Of a stretch of 64,000 nucleotides of DNA, positions 21,585-32,829 are shown one piece after another (the first letter of the stretch is position 1; the number at the start of each line of letters is the position of its first letter). Source of the DNA: Prostheceraeus crozeri (lineage: Eukaryota > Platyhelminthes > Polycladida > Euryleptidae). A model generated the notes under the pieces. It saw nothing but the letters and a program-made list of their open reading frames with translations. It was not told the DNA's origin and searched no databases. Position numbers and translations under genes: made by a program. Where the stretch lies: NCBI GenBank assembly GCA_907163375.1, contig CAJQUW010000879.1, positions 62,001 to 126,000 on the forward strand, given 5' to 3'.

Positions 21585-21915
21585 CCCTGTGTTTCAACTC
21601 TTCTTTCTCACATAAAACGTAATATTCGTCACATAAATAGTTCTTTAGAAAAGGGGATTTTAAGAACTGCCTTGAGGCCTTACAAAACACAGAATATGAC
21701 AAGCAATTAATATCCAATTCCTTTTAGTGAGTTATCCTCCGTAGTGTATAAATATACTTGTGAGCATTGCATACAATCCTAGGTCGGTGAAACCCGCTGC
21801 CATATATCTAATATAATAAGCGAACATGTGAAAGGTCGACCCACATCTGAAATATCTATTGACACTGATATCCCATTCGCATTGTCTCATGAATAATCAT
21901 AACTAATCACAACCA
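21585..21915 (+). pseudogene. Penelope-like GIY-YIG C-terminal relic
   Basis: Reading + gives IKRNIRHINSSLEKGILR, ALRPYKTQ, then SSVVYKYTCEHCIQS, VGETRCHISNIISEHVKGRP and TSEIS. This is the end of a Penelope RT, the CxxC preceding GIY-YIG, and the GIY-YIG core (VYKYTC / (Y)VGETR / ISEH). Two in-frame stops interrupt it: one replaces the Tyr of the YVG motif and one lies after NMTSN. The copy is therefore inactive. It belongs to a different lineage from the element at 16-18 kb (different linker and surrounding residues). Confidence 0.75.
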
Positions 21916-22004
21916 CTTTTCTTGCATTGATTTTTCATTTCATCAAGTCCTGCATATATTGCATTAGTGTTTATAGATTGTTGTAATTGATGATGGCGAC
22001 TTAG

Positions 22005-22370
22005 CATTGCTGAACACCTTTTTCCAGAAGGCTTCGGAGCACTTGGTGACTTACAAGAGTGGAGGTCGAGCTACACGGCTAGATTTCATCTTGACCAAGA
22101 GAGATGGTGAAGAACTGCAAAGTCATTCCGGGAGAAGCGGTGATTACATGTAGTAGAGCACTATGCACAGCACCGGCTGCTTTGGGGAGTTATCTGGACG
22201 AGAAAAGCACTACCTGTAAAGAGAGTCGTTGAGAAGTAAATAAGAGCATGGAAGTTGCAAGGACAAACTAAATTGAGTAAAATGAAAAGAGATCGGTAAC
22301 ATCGTAGCAATTATAGACGAGCAGGGTGCACTAGTGATGGAGGAAAGCGAAGTCAAGAGGCTAAATGTTG
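22005..22370 (+). pseudogene. RTE-type endonuclease C-terminus relic
   Basis: Translation in shifting + frames gives NTFFQKASEHLVTYKSGGR, ATRLDFILTKRDGE and VIPGEAV, followed by a decayed basic stretch. This is the end of the apurinic endonuclease domain and linker of RTE ORF2, where the catalytic (L/I)DFILV block sits. Several stops follow within 60 codons. Confidence 0.65.
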
Positions 22371-22399
22371 TTATTTGTTGTTATGACTAAACTATATGT

Positions 22400-22700
22400 T
22401 ATTATTTATAGAATCAAATGTGCAAAATTTTTGAAAGAGTTACTTACATCATTTTTTGGAAGCGGACCAACAATTATATCATCTATGTAGCATTTATATA
22501 TCAACGGCTTAATTTTGTGCTGTTCATCTAATATTTCCAATGCTCTTTGTTCAATTTTGTGCATGAAAATTATAGCTAGCGGTGGAGAGAAATTGGCTCT
22601 CATTGGGCAGCCTTTAATTTCTAGATATGTTTTACTATTGTAGGAAATGTCGCAATTAAAGCTCGACAACTTAAGAAATGCAATTAAGTCGCACACGCTA
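22400..22700 (-). pseudogene. Penelope-like RT fragment
   Basis: About 96 open codons on the minus strand contain TYLEIKGCPMRANFSPPLA, an RT motif B with the usual G.PMGS.(L/F)SP pattern, then KPLIYKCYIDDIIVGPLP, motif C with an intact YIDD. The residues between (IIFMHKIEQRALE) fit a Penelope-type RT. The frame lacks motif A upstream and GIY-YIG downstream. It lies on the opposite strand to the GIY-YIG relic 500 bp away, with an RTE relic between them. Confidence 0.6.
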
Positions 22701-23629
22701 AAACCAAAGTTGTTGTTGTAATTGTAAAAAATATTGTATGTTGATGTGTTCTACATTGGCCGTGGAAGGCATTGGCACGGAATCACCTGTTGTACTGTGG
22801 CTCGATTAATTTATTCATAATCCTATCTGACCTCAAAAATGCAGACGCACAAGATAAAGAGACATGATACTTCCAATGACGCAGATCTCCCTAGCAAACT
22901 GGTCAACTACATTATACTTTTGTACATAATGCGTAATCTGCGCGTATTATTCACATATAGAAAACAACTTTCAATGGTTCTAAAGGGAACTCATCGTAGC
23001 GTTTACTCGGACAAAGACATCAACCTGAAATATAAGCTTACGTGGACATAAAATGATGTAAAATGTATTTTTGATTTATAAAACAAGCTATACAAAGAGA
23101 CATGGCCCCTTGGCTGTAATGACCGACTGCCTGCATTTCTTTTCGTTTTCTTTAACATCTTGGACGATTAGCGACCGACGACTCATTCCCAAGTCATGTC
23201 CCACAAAACTAATGAAACAATGGAAAAGTGGCAGAAAACAACATTAGATTGTAAACAAAGCCCACTACGCTCATGTACAGTGAATGTGAGCAAATACGCA
23301 AGTAACGCAATACTTGATCAGCAAAAATCATTTTCTTGATTTGAGAAGGCAGAAGACTGTGTAGATGCAATCAATATCTACAATTAATTTGTATGCAATA
23401 ATTGCAATCAATTGATTGGGCATATCAGTTGCAATCAATTTTTGACAATCCCCTATTGTGATAGCGCTCTAGAGATAAGAAAGGGACTCGTTCAGCAAAA
23501 TAGTCCAGTCTGGCGAGGGTTAATTTCGAAAATACGTGTGTCTCTGCTTCACTTGACTTAACTGACTTGATTTAATTGCTTAGGCTACGAACGCCCCTTT
23601 CCTCCCACCAGTCTGCTCCAACGGCTCCA

Positions 23630-24660
23630 ACTTCCCCTATTCTAGGCTTGGCGTTCCAAGGTGGTGATTGGCAGGCCCGTGTTCGTTCGTATTAGGTCCC
23701 TCCATCTTTTCGCTGGTCTTCCGCGCGGTCTTGGGTTGGAGAAGTTCTGCCTGAATGCCCTTGAGACACAGTGATCTGATGGTCTTCTCGCTATGTGACC
23801 GAACCAGCTTAGCCTTCTCTTCAGAATTGCATCTACGATGGTGGTGTTCATGTGCAGGTTCCGTCTGATGGTTTCGTTCGGAATGTGGTCTCGGATGCTG
23901 TTTCCATAGATAGCACGTAGACACCTCATCTCGAAGACCTCCAGTTTTCTCTTCTTTTCACTTTTCATTGTCCATGTCTAGCATGCGTAGATGGCCATAG
24001 GTATTATAAGGGCTTTGTATAGCCTGATCGCAAGAGTACGTATGATACGACGCTCGTCCCAAATTGATTTTCGTAGACAGCCAAAGGTTTAAGATGCTAC
24101 AGCTGTCTTATTTATGATGTCAGACGAGGAATCAGGGATAACGCTGCCAAGAAAAGTAAATCTTTCCACGTTTTCAACTGGTGTGCCGTTGATAAGGATG
24201 CGATCATTGCTGGGTGGCATAGCTTTGCATTTGTCGACGTTGATCTTCATGCCCCACTTTTTACATGAGTTTTCTAGTTTCTAGTTCTGTTGTGGACAGC
24301 TTTAATTTGTCGACGATTGCTGAGATTAGAGTATTGTCATCAGCGTAGAGGATGTTGAAAGAAAATGAGCTACTTCGGCTGAGGGAAGAGTCTAGCGATC
24401 TTTCTTCTGTCATCACAAATTCTAAGAAAACATTGAATAGGGTAGGAGAGATCAGGCAGCCCTGTCTGACTCTTACATGAACTTTGAACCAATCTGTCAA
24501 ATGTCTATCTATAACTAATGCACCTTCGGTTTTCTTGTACATGGATTCTATTATTCTGACTAGTTTCGGGTCAACTCCAATAGCTCGCATCATTCTCCGT
24601 AGCGCTTTCCTCCACACTGTGTCGAACGCTGCCTTGATGCCACTTGAAAGTGGAGGGGGA
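23630..24660 (-). pseudogene. Non-LTR retrotransposon RT, 5'-truncated
   Basis: The minus-strand order is AAFDTVW (RT motif A, about 24640), KALRRMMRAIGVDPKLVRIIESMYKK, VRQGCLISPTLFNVFLEFVM (motif B) and ILYADDNTLIS (motif C, about 24350). Then come KINVDKCK, ERFTFLGSVIPDSSSDI, an RTLAIRLYKALI-type helix, KRKLEVFEMRCLRAIYG, RRLSWFGHIARR and RGRPAKRWRDL (to about 23640). This is a colinear RT plus C-terminus of a LINE ORF2, about 1 kb, 5'-truncated before motif A. Breaks include a stop after LETRKLM near 24261, a stop in the LASQ/FGRL block near 24090 and a stop just before TMKSEKK. Decay is light, so it is younger than the other LINE pieces here. Confidence 0.88.
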
Positions 24661-25299
24661 TGTTGTGTTCTTTGCCTTTTTCGATTGTTGGCCTTGTCAC
24701 TTATTGGTGATAACTATTTTGCCACAACAATGCATCGAAAATCAAATCATTTACAGATATTTTTGGTAATTTCCTTTCTAAAACCTGATTGACAGATTTC
24801 TTCAATTCCTTGCCTGTCAGTGTAATGCCAATGTTGAATAACTGCATGAGATTTTCTAGTAGCTAATGCTCTATTCAATGAATGACGCGCATAGTTGAAA
24901 AGTCAGTGATGCTATCAGTGATCTTTAGCTGAGTGAAAATATTTGCAGATTGTAATTTATCTCCTTCAGTAGCAGTGTGTCAGTTAGGTTTAGTAATCGA
25001 TCGAAAGAAAGCCTATTCATGTCATTTCTCAGATTACATGAAATGTTACCCAATTTCTGTCAAACCATTGTTTTCTCTAGCAATTAATGCGCATTAGTAT
25101 CAACTAATTTCTGACATAAAAATGATACTTGAACACTTAGCCTTTTGACTTCACACCATCACTTGCGAGGAAAGATGAATCTGAAGCACTTTAGATTTAA
25201 GCATCCCTCACACAGTCATGATGACATGCTCGCCTCCACGCATTCTAGTCCGGCAAGCAGAAGGAGTTTCTGCTCTCTTATGGGAAAGGTGAGAATTGT

Positions 25300-25470
25300 T
25301 ATGTTTACATTGATGAAGCGGAAAGTGGAAAGTCTAGAGCCATAATTTTTGACGTGGAATATCTGCACGTCATTTTAATTTGATGTTCATGTGTTATTAT
25401 CACACTTGCGTTCGATGATGTATGCAAGAATGAGCTTAAATGTGGCTAAAATTGATCAAAATATGTTGCG
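25300..25470. repeat. Dispersed repeat family, copy 1 of 3
   Basis: Shares AGAG[CT]CATAATTTTTG.C[AG]TGGAAT and GTATG..AGAATG.G.T.AATGTGG with 42266-42430, and the second block with 57640-57680. Function unknown. A 66-codon ORF here is probably accidental. Confidence 0.6.
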
Positions 25471-25479
25471 TCTACCCCT

Positions 25480-26700
25480 GCCGATCACAGTGAACGCTCT
25501 GTGGGTGGATGAGGACGCAGTATATTTTCAAAGAAAATATATTTTTCCACCAAAACTTTCAAATCACATTGCAAAGGACAAAAGTATAGTAAAACTGCTT
25601 GATGGGTTGTAGTATGTTACTTCATAGGTCGACTTGTAGCAGCTACTTGTAATAACACAAATTTCTGCATAGTTCCTTCATAAGTTGCAATGTACTGTTA
25701 AAGAAAAAGTGCAATAAATGGGTCCGGAGATTCACTGTACACGTAGTCTAAAGTCCATATTTATCAATGATATTTATCACATGATTCGGGTAAGAGACGA
25801 CAGGGACGAACCAGATATGGCAATGCTTGGGTGACATCACTGAATCGATGGACTACAGCAAGAAAGAATTTGCGCAAGCAGCGAAAGATAGCAAAAAGTG
25901 AGCATCCACAGCACTGACCAGAAGTGGCTTTCAGATTAAAAATCATGCCATTCAACGATCCTGACACCAGTTGGTAAGAAAGTTAATGGGGACATTTTGT
26001 TGAGTTTTCTAGCCATTTAATGATAGACCAGGATTCAAAGACATGCATTCGCATCCCTCACTTTGCAACAAAGCCATGATGCTTTTTGTTTTTCTTTCAT
26101 TTCAGCATTCTGCGACGTTTCTTTCCAGTTTAATAGGCCTAACCTATTAAATGAATCGGCAACCTCAAATGCAATTTTGATGTTTGAAATGGAGTACCTA
26201 TAATTTTGATGACATGCTCTTGGCAAGTTTACGATGTCGTATGTTTACATCACACTGTTTTCTTTGCCTCCATCAATCGCACTTATGATATTCACCTCTC
26301 TAGGAAGCCATAGATAGACAGCAGGATTACTGGCTGACTCGTCTTCATCCACTTAACCAACCTATCAACTAGTCTACACCATACTCATCAGCTACTATGA
26401 TCAAAATTGTAGCAAAAATGTGTCTTATTTAAACCAGATTTATTAAACACGGTTTAAAAACACATGTACAAAAACGAGGCATAATAATACACTCGGACAT
26501 AATATACACACTCATTTTTAAAGTCACGGTTGAAGCTCACTTTTTAAAATAAAGTTATGAAGCAATTTGCAAAATACGATTATAAAACCATGTTCAAAAA
26601 CTATGTTTTGCTAGCAGCTTTATGACCATGGCTTCATTGCTTGAAATGAGCCTTTTTCATTGTTTGTTTTTTGGTGACGGAAAAGTGATAGTGCAATCAA
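25480..26700. other. No gene recognised
   Basis: AT-rich sequence with only short frames and no domain recognised. Confidence 0.35.
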
Positions 26701-26701
26701 A

Positions 26702-27450
26702 GCATGACTGAGTGAGAAGTTCCTTTCACAAATTGAGCAAAAAATGAAGGACAGGAAACCGAAAATCCCTGACAATACCAAAATCCTTCAATGTTATGTT
26801 CATCCGTTGATGTGTGACAATAAGTGTTGAATTCCTGATGAGGAAGGTTGGAAGCTAGAGTAAAAGCAGTATCGTCCTACCGTCGAATTTGAAGATTTCA
26901 TGAATCCAGTACATCCCAGACCAGGACTTTTTGAGTTGTTCAAGAGCGCAGATAGATCCTCGTATCTACCATCTGGAAATGACCTGCAGTATTCGGCCAC
27001 GTGATGAGACCGGTCGGGTGGAGAACGTCGCAGTGACCGGAAAGTTCAGTGAAAATATCCGAGACGGAGACCAAGACTTTTACACATCCACAGTCTATCC
27101 GATGGATTTAGAATCGGATAGAGCGACATCATCGGGCCATTGAATGCATGGATATTTCCTCCATATTTCCAATTTTATTAATGATTGGTCAGAATTCGAT
27201 GTTGCATATTTCGCTAGTTCTTGCGATCAGCGACGCTGGCTATTGTCAAGCGATATTGAGACACTTGTCGATGGCCATTGTCAATTGTCTTACGCGCTAG
27301 TGCAATAGGAAAAGTCGACTTGTATCAATCCGTCCTCTGAACTATCAAACCATTAGGGCAGCAACGAAACGATGAAGATGGAGAAGGAGGACTGTGGTCG
27401 CCAGGAAGATACATGTGTTGTGTTCCTAAATGAAAATTTTGTGAAATCTT
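26702..27450 (+). pseudogene. Unidentified decayed protein-coding region
   Basis: From 26702 a frame reads LSEKFLSQIEQKMKDRKPK and IPDNTKILQCYVHPLMCDNK, then a TGA, IPDEEGWKLE, a TAA, and QYRPTVEFEDFMNPVHPRPG plus LFELFKSADRSSYLPSGND. A +1 shift near 27002 continues with RDETGRVENVAVTGKF and DGDQDFYTSTVYPMDL to a TGA at 27141. The same frame stays open to a TAG near 27308 and, after one more TAG near 27353, to a TAA near 27453. Roughly 250 codons thus hold five internal stops and one frameshift, fewer than expected by chance in such AT-rich DNA. Local base composition is also richer in G+C. I do not recognise the family. It could be a degenerate host gene copy, a transposon ORF of unknown type, or a viral insertion. 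No inverted repeats or tail were seen. Confidence 0.4.
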
Positions 27451-28982
27451 AATTTACCGATTACGATAAAATTAAAGAGAAAGCTGAATAGAAAATGAAA
27501 TCATCTCTTTCGTCCTCTGTCTCTTTTCTCGCTGCCATAATATAGCACATGGATTGATAAAGTGGCCGAAATCCGTCGTTTACCTAGATATTTTTTATTT
27601 TCGATTGCTAACAGTGTGCGCTGCAGAAGATATAATGACCTCTTTCTATATTTCCCTTCACTGTCTCTCTTTCCCTCTATCATTCTTTACGAGGTGTCCT
27701 CGTTGCACGTTATTAGACGCTATCCACAACATCAATAGATATCCGACAGTATAACATCTAAATCAGTGACTTGGTATGATGAGAAAACAAAATGCCGGAA
27801 AGTCAAAGGATGTATCACATCCTAAATTCATCGCCTTACTTATATAACATGTTATAGTTCCATTTGATTGACCTGAAATCTACAGAACAAATTTTTCGAT
27901 GTTATTTCTGTCCACAGAATTTCTGCGCGGTAAGGATATTACTTGTTATTACTTGTACATCGTGACTTGCATTCCATGGAACTTTTAAGTTTAGCTATCA
28001 GTCAGAGTTTTCAAGTAATCATGAACATGCTCAATATTTATCCAAGTAAATGATAAGGACTATGAGGTTATTCAAGTATATAAAGATGAAACCAACAAGA
28101 AACAGTAGAAAGTCAATAAGTTAAGAAACCAACACTTAAGAAATAAGGAACAATTAAAACAATTTTATTGAGCCGAAAGGAGTTCAATTTCATTGATTAT
28201 ATCAGTATGTCAATTTTGAGAAGCTGGCAAAATGAAGAAAGAAAAATTAAAGAATTTTATTCATCTTTTAATCTGAATCAATTTTACTCAGTTGTTTCAT
28301 ATGAATTCGTAACCCGCTCATCTTCAGCTTTTCTAATGTTGATGTCCTACATGTCTTCTCAAAATCTTGATTGGTTCTTTCAGATGCTATTGGCTAACTT
28401 GACGCGATCCGACACTAGTTTTTGCTTAGATTCTAATTAAATTTTTTCTATTTAACTTAGTTTTGCATTTTTGTTGTTAGGACATCTTTTGTGATTTTGA
28501 AATTGCAATTGATGTTGAAATAATTTGGCATTAATCATCTCAGTTTCAAGATAGAATATCTAATGACTCCTTTTCAATCTTAGTATGTAGAGACACATTA
28601 TCGAGCTCGCTGTTCGTTGCACGATGCTCACTAGTAGACACTTAGCCTGCCCTAATTATGTTTTGAAAGTAGCTTCTGCTGCTTAACTTGTTCCGTTGCT
28701 CTGATTTGTTCACATGAACAACTTTCACATCAAATACTGATATCCGGAAATACTTTTTCCACTGACTACGTTTTCTCAAGATGTGATGAAAACGAATGAA
28801 AGTCTATGTAAACAATCATATTTGGGAAATTATGTAAAACATAGAAGGTCCTGAAAAACCATGCAGTAAAACAAAAGAATTTTAAACATGAGTTTTATTA
28901 AAATATTTTGGAAGATTGAATAATCGAGGAGACCTTGAGTAGAGGTTCATTTAAAAAACTCATTTTTGTAAATAATAGACGT

Positions 28983-29020
28983 TTCGAGTTGCCAAGGTCA
29001 AATCGATTTGGCAACTCGAA
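28983..29020. repeat. 13-bp perfect stem hairpin
   Basis: TTCGAGTTGCCAA and TTGGCAACTCGAA flank a 12-nt loop. It is isolated, and no protein or element context was recognised. Confidence 0.7.
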
Positions 29021-29579
29021 GAGGGCCATTAACTCCAAGGAAATGCGATTCGAGGGATTTCTTTACTCCGTATTGTTATCATGATCCGTCAATTCCGCAT
29101 CAATTTCTCCAAAACGGTAAGAAATTGCTATTCTCATATAGGGGACTGGTAACAACAAGAGCTCATTTATTGAGATCGAAACCGCATGCACATTTGGGAT
29201 TTAATCGATGCTGAGTTTCTAATATAGGCTACTCTACGTAATATACTTACTCTATGGTCACAACAAACAGTATAGGCTCAAAGATAAAAGCGTGTCTAAA
29301 AGTCACCAGAGCTTCGAAATCGCACATTTTTGCAATAAAATAGAAATTTGAGTGGCCATTTTTGAGGCAAATAAAGTTGAGAAGACACGAATCGCATTAT
29401 TTGCTACCTATAGTACCTATGGCTACCTGCAGTATCGAATTCGATTCAGCAATCCGCTTTTGTAATCTCTATGTCAAAATTGTCAAATTTCGGCTTTTGA
29501 TGGTATTTTGTCTTTCTATATGATATGTCCGAGTGTTCATTTTTGACTTTTTCTTGTTTTCTTTGTTACTTGAAGCTGA

Positions 29580-29695
29580 ATTTTTGTCTGACCTTGATTG
29601 TTATTACATTTGGTTTTCCCCCACGATTCCTATTACTGGGGTGTATAAGAAATAAACGTCATTATCATTATATTATTATTATCATTATTATTTGA
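29580..29695 (+). repeat. Probable LINE 3' tail with (ATT)n
   Basis: GGGGTGTATAAGAAATAAACG is followed by CATTATCATTATATTATTATTATC repeats. A short 3' UTR ending in an AATAAA-like signal and a TTA/ATT microsatellite is typical of CR1- and related non-LTR elements. No ORF2 residue is visible upstream, so this would be an extremely 5'-truncated copy. Confidence 0.4.
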
Positions 29696-32600
29696 CAGTA
29701 AATCAGAAGTACAATTTATCAAAAATTGAACCGAATGGGACCGGTTATCAATGTTATCATCACAGGTGGCTCGTGAAAATTGCGCATCTATCACTGCATA
29801 CAAACGGTTTTAATATATCGACGTAGTACATTTTGATTATCAATGTTGAGTGAATCGTTTGTAGTGAAGCTTTACTTTACGGTAATTATCTTTGCTGCGA
29901 TAAGTCAACGATACTTAAAATTATTCTTGGAAATTTCAATTTTTCAGACGTTGATAATGGCTTATTTGATAAAATTTTCAATGAATGTCTGGAGAACTTT
30001 CAATTTTGGCGCCATATATTGTAACTAATTGATCTCACTGCTTGCTAGCTATGTTACATTTCCACTGAATGTAACACAGCAATTTCATTAAAGCATTCGG
30101 TTTAGAACAAATGTCTCAGTCTCATTCACAAGCTTGACATGCAACAAATTCATTTTGAAGCACACTGTGCATGCATATGAAAGTTGAGAAGTTTTTACTT
30201 TATTCGATACATTCTGCAAAAGTCGATCGGAAACATCCCATCATTTCCACTTTCTACACTTTAAATCTCCCAAAAAGAAATTATTCTGATTTATTCATAT
30301 TTTTCCAAAAAACGCTTTACATGTACAAAGTCTTGCCGTGCGAGACTATCTAAATTCATGTCAAAGAAAAAATAAGAGGTTGTTATAACGGATTACAGAA
30401 AAGAGTACAGCACAAGCTGAAACTTCTAATTTTTCCGAAAAACGAAAAGTTGTATTCATGTTTCTTTTTGACGTTCATTTCTGGTTCATTTTCTTATAAT
30501 CCTTGCTTGAGCATCATTCATATTGGATAGACCAGATTTGAAAATGTGCCTGAATTTCACTAACGGCCCGCTCACGAAAAGCATATACAGGACCTGACCT
30601 GCTCATCACTCAGCCCCGTTATCAACATATTGGCGATATATCAACATACGTGTATAAGCCTACATTTTTAATAAAAATTTTAATTTTATATGGAGCTTCC
30701 AGGTCCAGTACGGATCTGCTTCTGCTCAAAAATATCGGACCAAAGCCCTGCTCGTGAGCTGCTCGGAGTAATCATGCTATAAATCTGCATGAGACTAGTC
30801 GTCGACAGTAAACTAGTGAATGAAGAACGCATAGGTGTCATTCTCAATTAACAATTTATTAATCAAATACACAAGGGATGGAGAGCTTTGTAGTGTTGGG
30901 GCATGTACACGAATTGTAATATTATTGCTTAATATACACAAGTGTGATATTTTAGGCAAGCGCATTTGAGATAATCTATAGCGGCACTTTAGACTAACTT
31001 TTCAACTGAAGAAAATTCACACTTCAATAGAAGGTGGCCAATCTTGGCTATAATACTGAGATCCACCCAAGAGTGAATCTTGGTTTTGGTCATATACAAG
31101 ACCAAGATTTGACCCAACTGTTCTGATGATGATCAAGACTGAAAAATCGTGATATATTGACCTCCTACTTTTGTTTAAAGTGACTTGCACATACGGCAAG
31201 TGCATAAATAGTCACATATTCACATTTTTTGCGATATAATCTAAGTAGCCGCTATTTGTTAATCCATGTTTACAGTATAGCATCTTCAACTTATTAGCAA
31301 TGGTGCTTTGTTCCCCAGATTTCAGAACTGAACAAATATTCGAGTAACTCATGTAGATCAATACATAGAAATCAACTTTTTTGATGAGTATGAAATACTC
31401 AATACACAGCAGGATTTAATCTGCGTCAGTCGTGTCCGCATCATGGGTGAAAACTCGGGTCTATTTAGAAGTCTGTCTGAATGTGCCGATAACCTTAGTT
31501 GCAGAGTTTTGCTGCAACATCTATGCGAAATCAACTCACTGCTAAATACGCGCCACTGTCATGGATTTGATTATTATTTTTTAAATCAAAGCTTGAGGGA
31601 AGAGGACGAACCTATACACCCAAGGTTTCTCGGAGGAAGATTAAAGGCAAATATGTAGAAGATAGAAGAAAGAAAAGTGAATAAGAAGAGAGAATATGAC
31701 TAAATAAGCAGCCACTGTGTAACAGTAAAGTAAAGAGATACAGTAGAACTCAACTGCATACCTAAGTACAGAAACACTGAAAATGAAAGTACGGATACTA
31801 AAAGTGAATAGACACATAAGGCAATATAGAGCGCATAATAACTAAGTAAGATCCAATAGCTATAACTCATAGAGATAAAGGTGTAAATAACGAAATAGGC
31901 AATGTTGAAAACCAAGATAACATAATAGAAATGGATAAAACAAAATACCTTTCAAATTAAGAGACGGGCTTAACTTCTTAGTGAACATCGACTCTTAAAT
32001 TGAGGTCGAAACTATTGAATGTCTGCGCAAGGATTTCGAACTTGTCTGATTCGCAGTTGCATCGGCAGATCAATCTATGCTCTCCAAAAACAGATATTTA
32101 TTAAAAATTCGCATGTATACATGATCATGACTATGTGAAAATTGACTTTGCATCACCTCTGCCATAAAAGATTCTTTAATTCGATGTTTGTAGAAAGTTG
32201 TATGTATTGTAAATGCTCTCAACTAAAAGCCACCTATTTAAATGAGCGTCTGTTACAAATTGCATCGAAGCATTCATTTATGCATATATATCATACATGA
32301 ATACTTTTGTTCATGCAAATTGAAACGGAATATTCAAATGCGAAATGCAAATAATGTTGATGATGCGCACTATATCCTAAATGTATCTTAGATGGAATAA
32401 ATGGAAAAATAATCACCGTCTAAACTAAAACTTCTCTTTGAAATTCAATTTGAAATTGAAAATCCTTGACACAAGGAAATAAATTTTAACCTTATCCATA
32501 CGGCACTTAGTCACCCTTGTCACAGTTTTGATGTGGTTCCCCATCAGCTAAATCACCTGACCTAGGTTTTTATGACCCATCAGTTTAGCTCAGCTTTAAA

Positions 32601-32769
32601 ATTTTTACGAAATTCATTGTTAAAGTCATTGCGTGGCTCATTCTTTTTCTATGCCCACTGATGATTTTAATTTGTACTCTTGTCTTACTGCTGTCCGGGT
32701 CTCTTTTTTAAATGTGTTCATGATCGATTTCATGCCAAAAATTTTATATAACCCTGTCCGTTTGTTGCA

Positions 32770-32821
32770 TTATTGCCACTGATGATGGATACCACGGTAT
32801 GTTAAACTGGTACGGCAATAA
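32770..32821 (+). ncRNA. Hammerhead-like Penelope terminus
   Basis: UUAUUGCC (32770-32777) and GGCAAUAA (32814-32821) form a perfect 8-bp stem I. Inside is an exact CUGAUGA (32779-32785), a stem II built on AUACC/GGUAU, then UAAAC where GAAAC is expected (32803-32807), a 2-nt loop and GUA, a valid NUH triplet. Stem III is the two-base-pair type seen in Penelope hammerheads. The single G-to-U change in GAAA would impair cleavage. No Penelope protein remnant is visible nearby. Confidence 0.5.
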
Positions 32822-32829
32822 ATCGTTCT

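Larger units (their letters stand above)
27460..32765. other. AT-rich stretch, no gene recognised
   Basis: About 5 kb with scattered short frames and no recognised domain. It contains the hairpin at 28983-29020 and the LINE-like tail at 29580-29695. Around 30565-30765 there is a weak pair of GC-richer ends (GCTCACGA near 30571 and TCGTGAGC near 30753) that may be the ends of a MITE, but the match is short. Confidence 0.35.

Noticed and set aside
30565..30765. Possible MITE with GCTCACGA / TCGTGAGC ends
   Set aside because: The inverted match is only about 8-10 bp with no target duplication.
32652..32665. Another CACTGATGA string near 32.65 kb
   Set aside because: No GAAA partner or closing stem within hammerhead distance.
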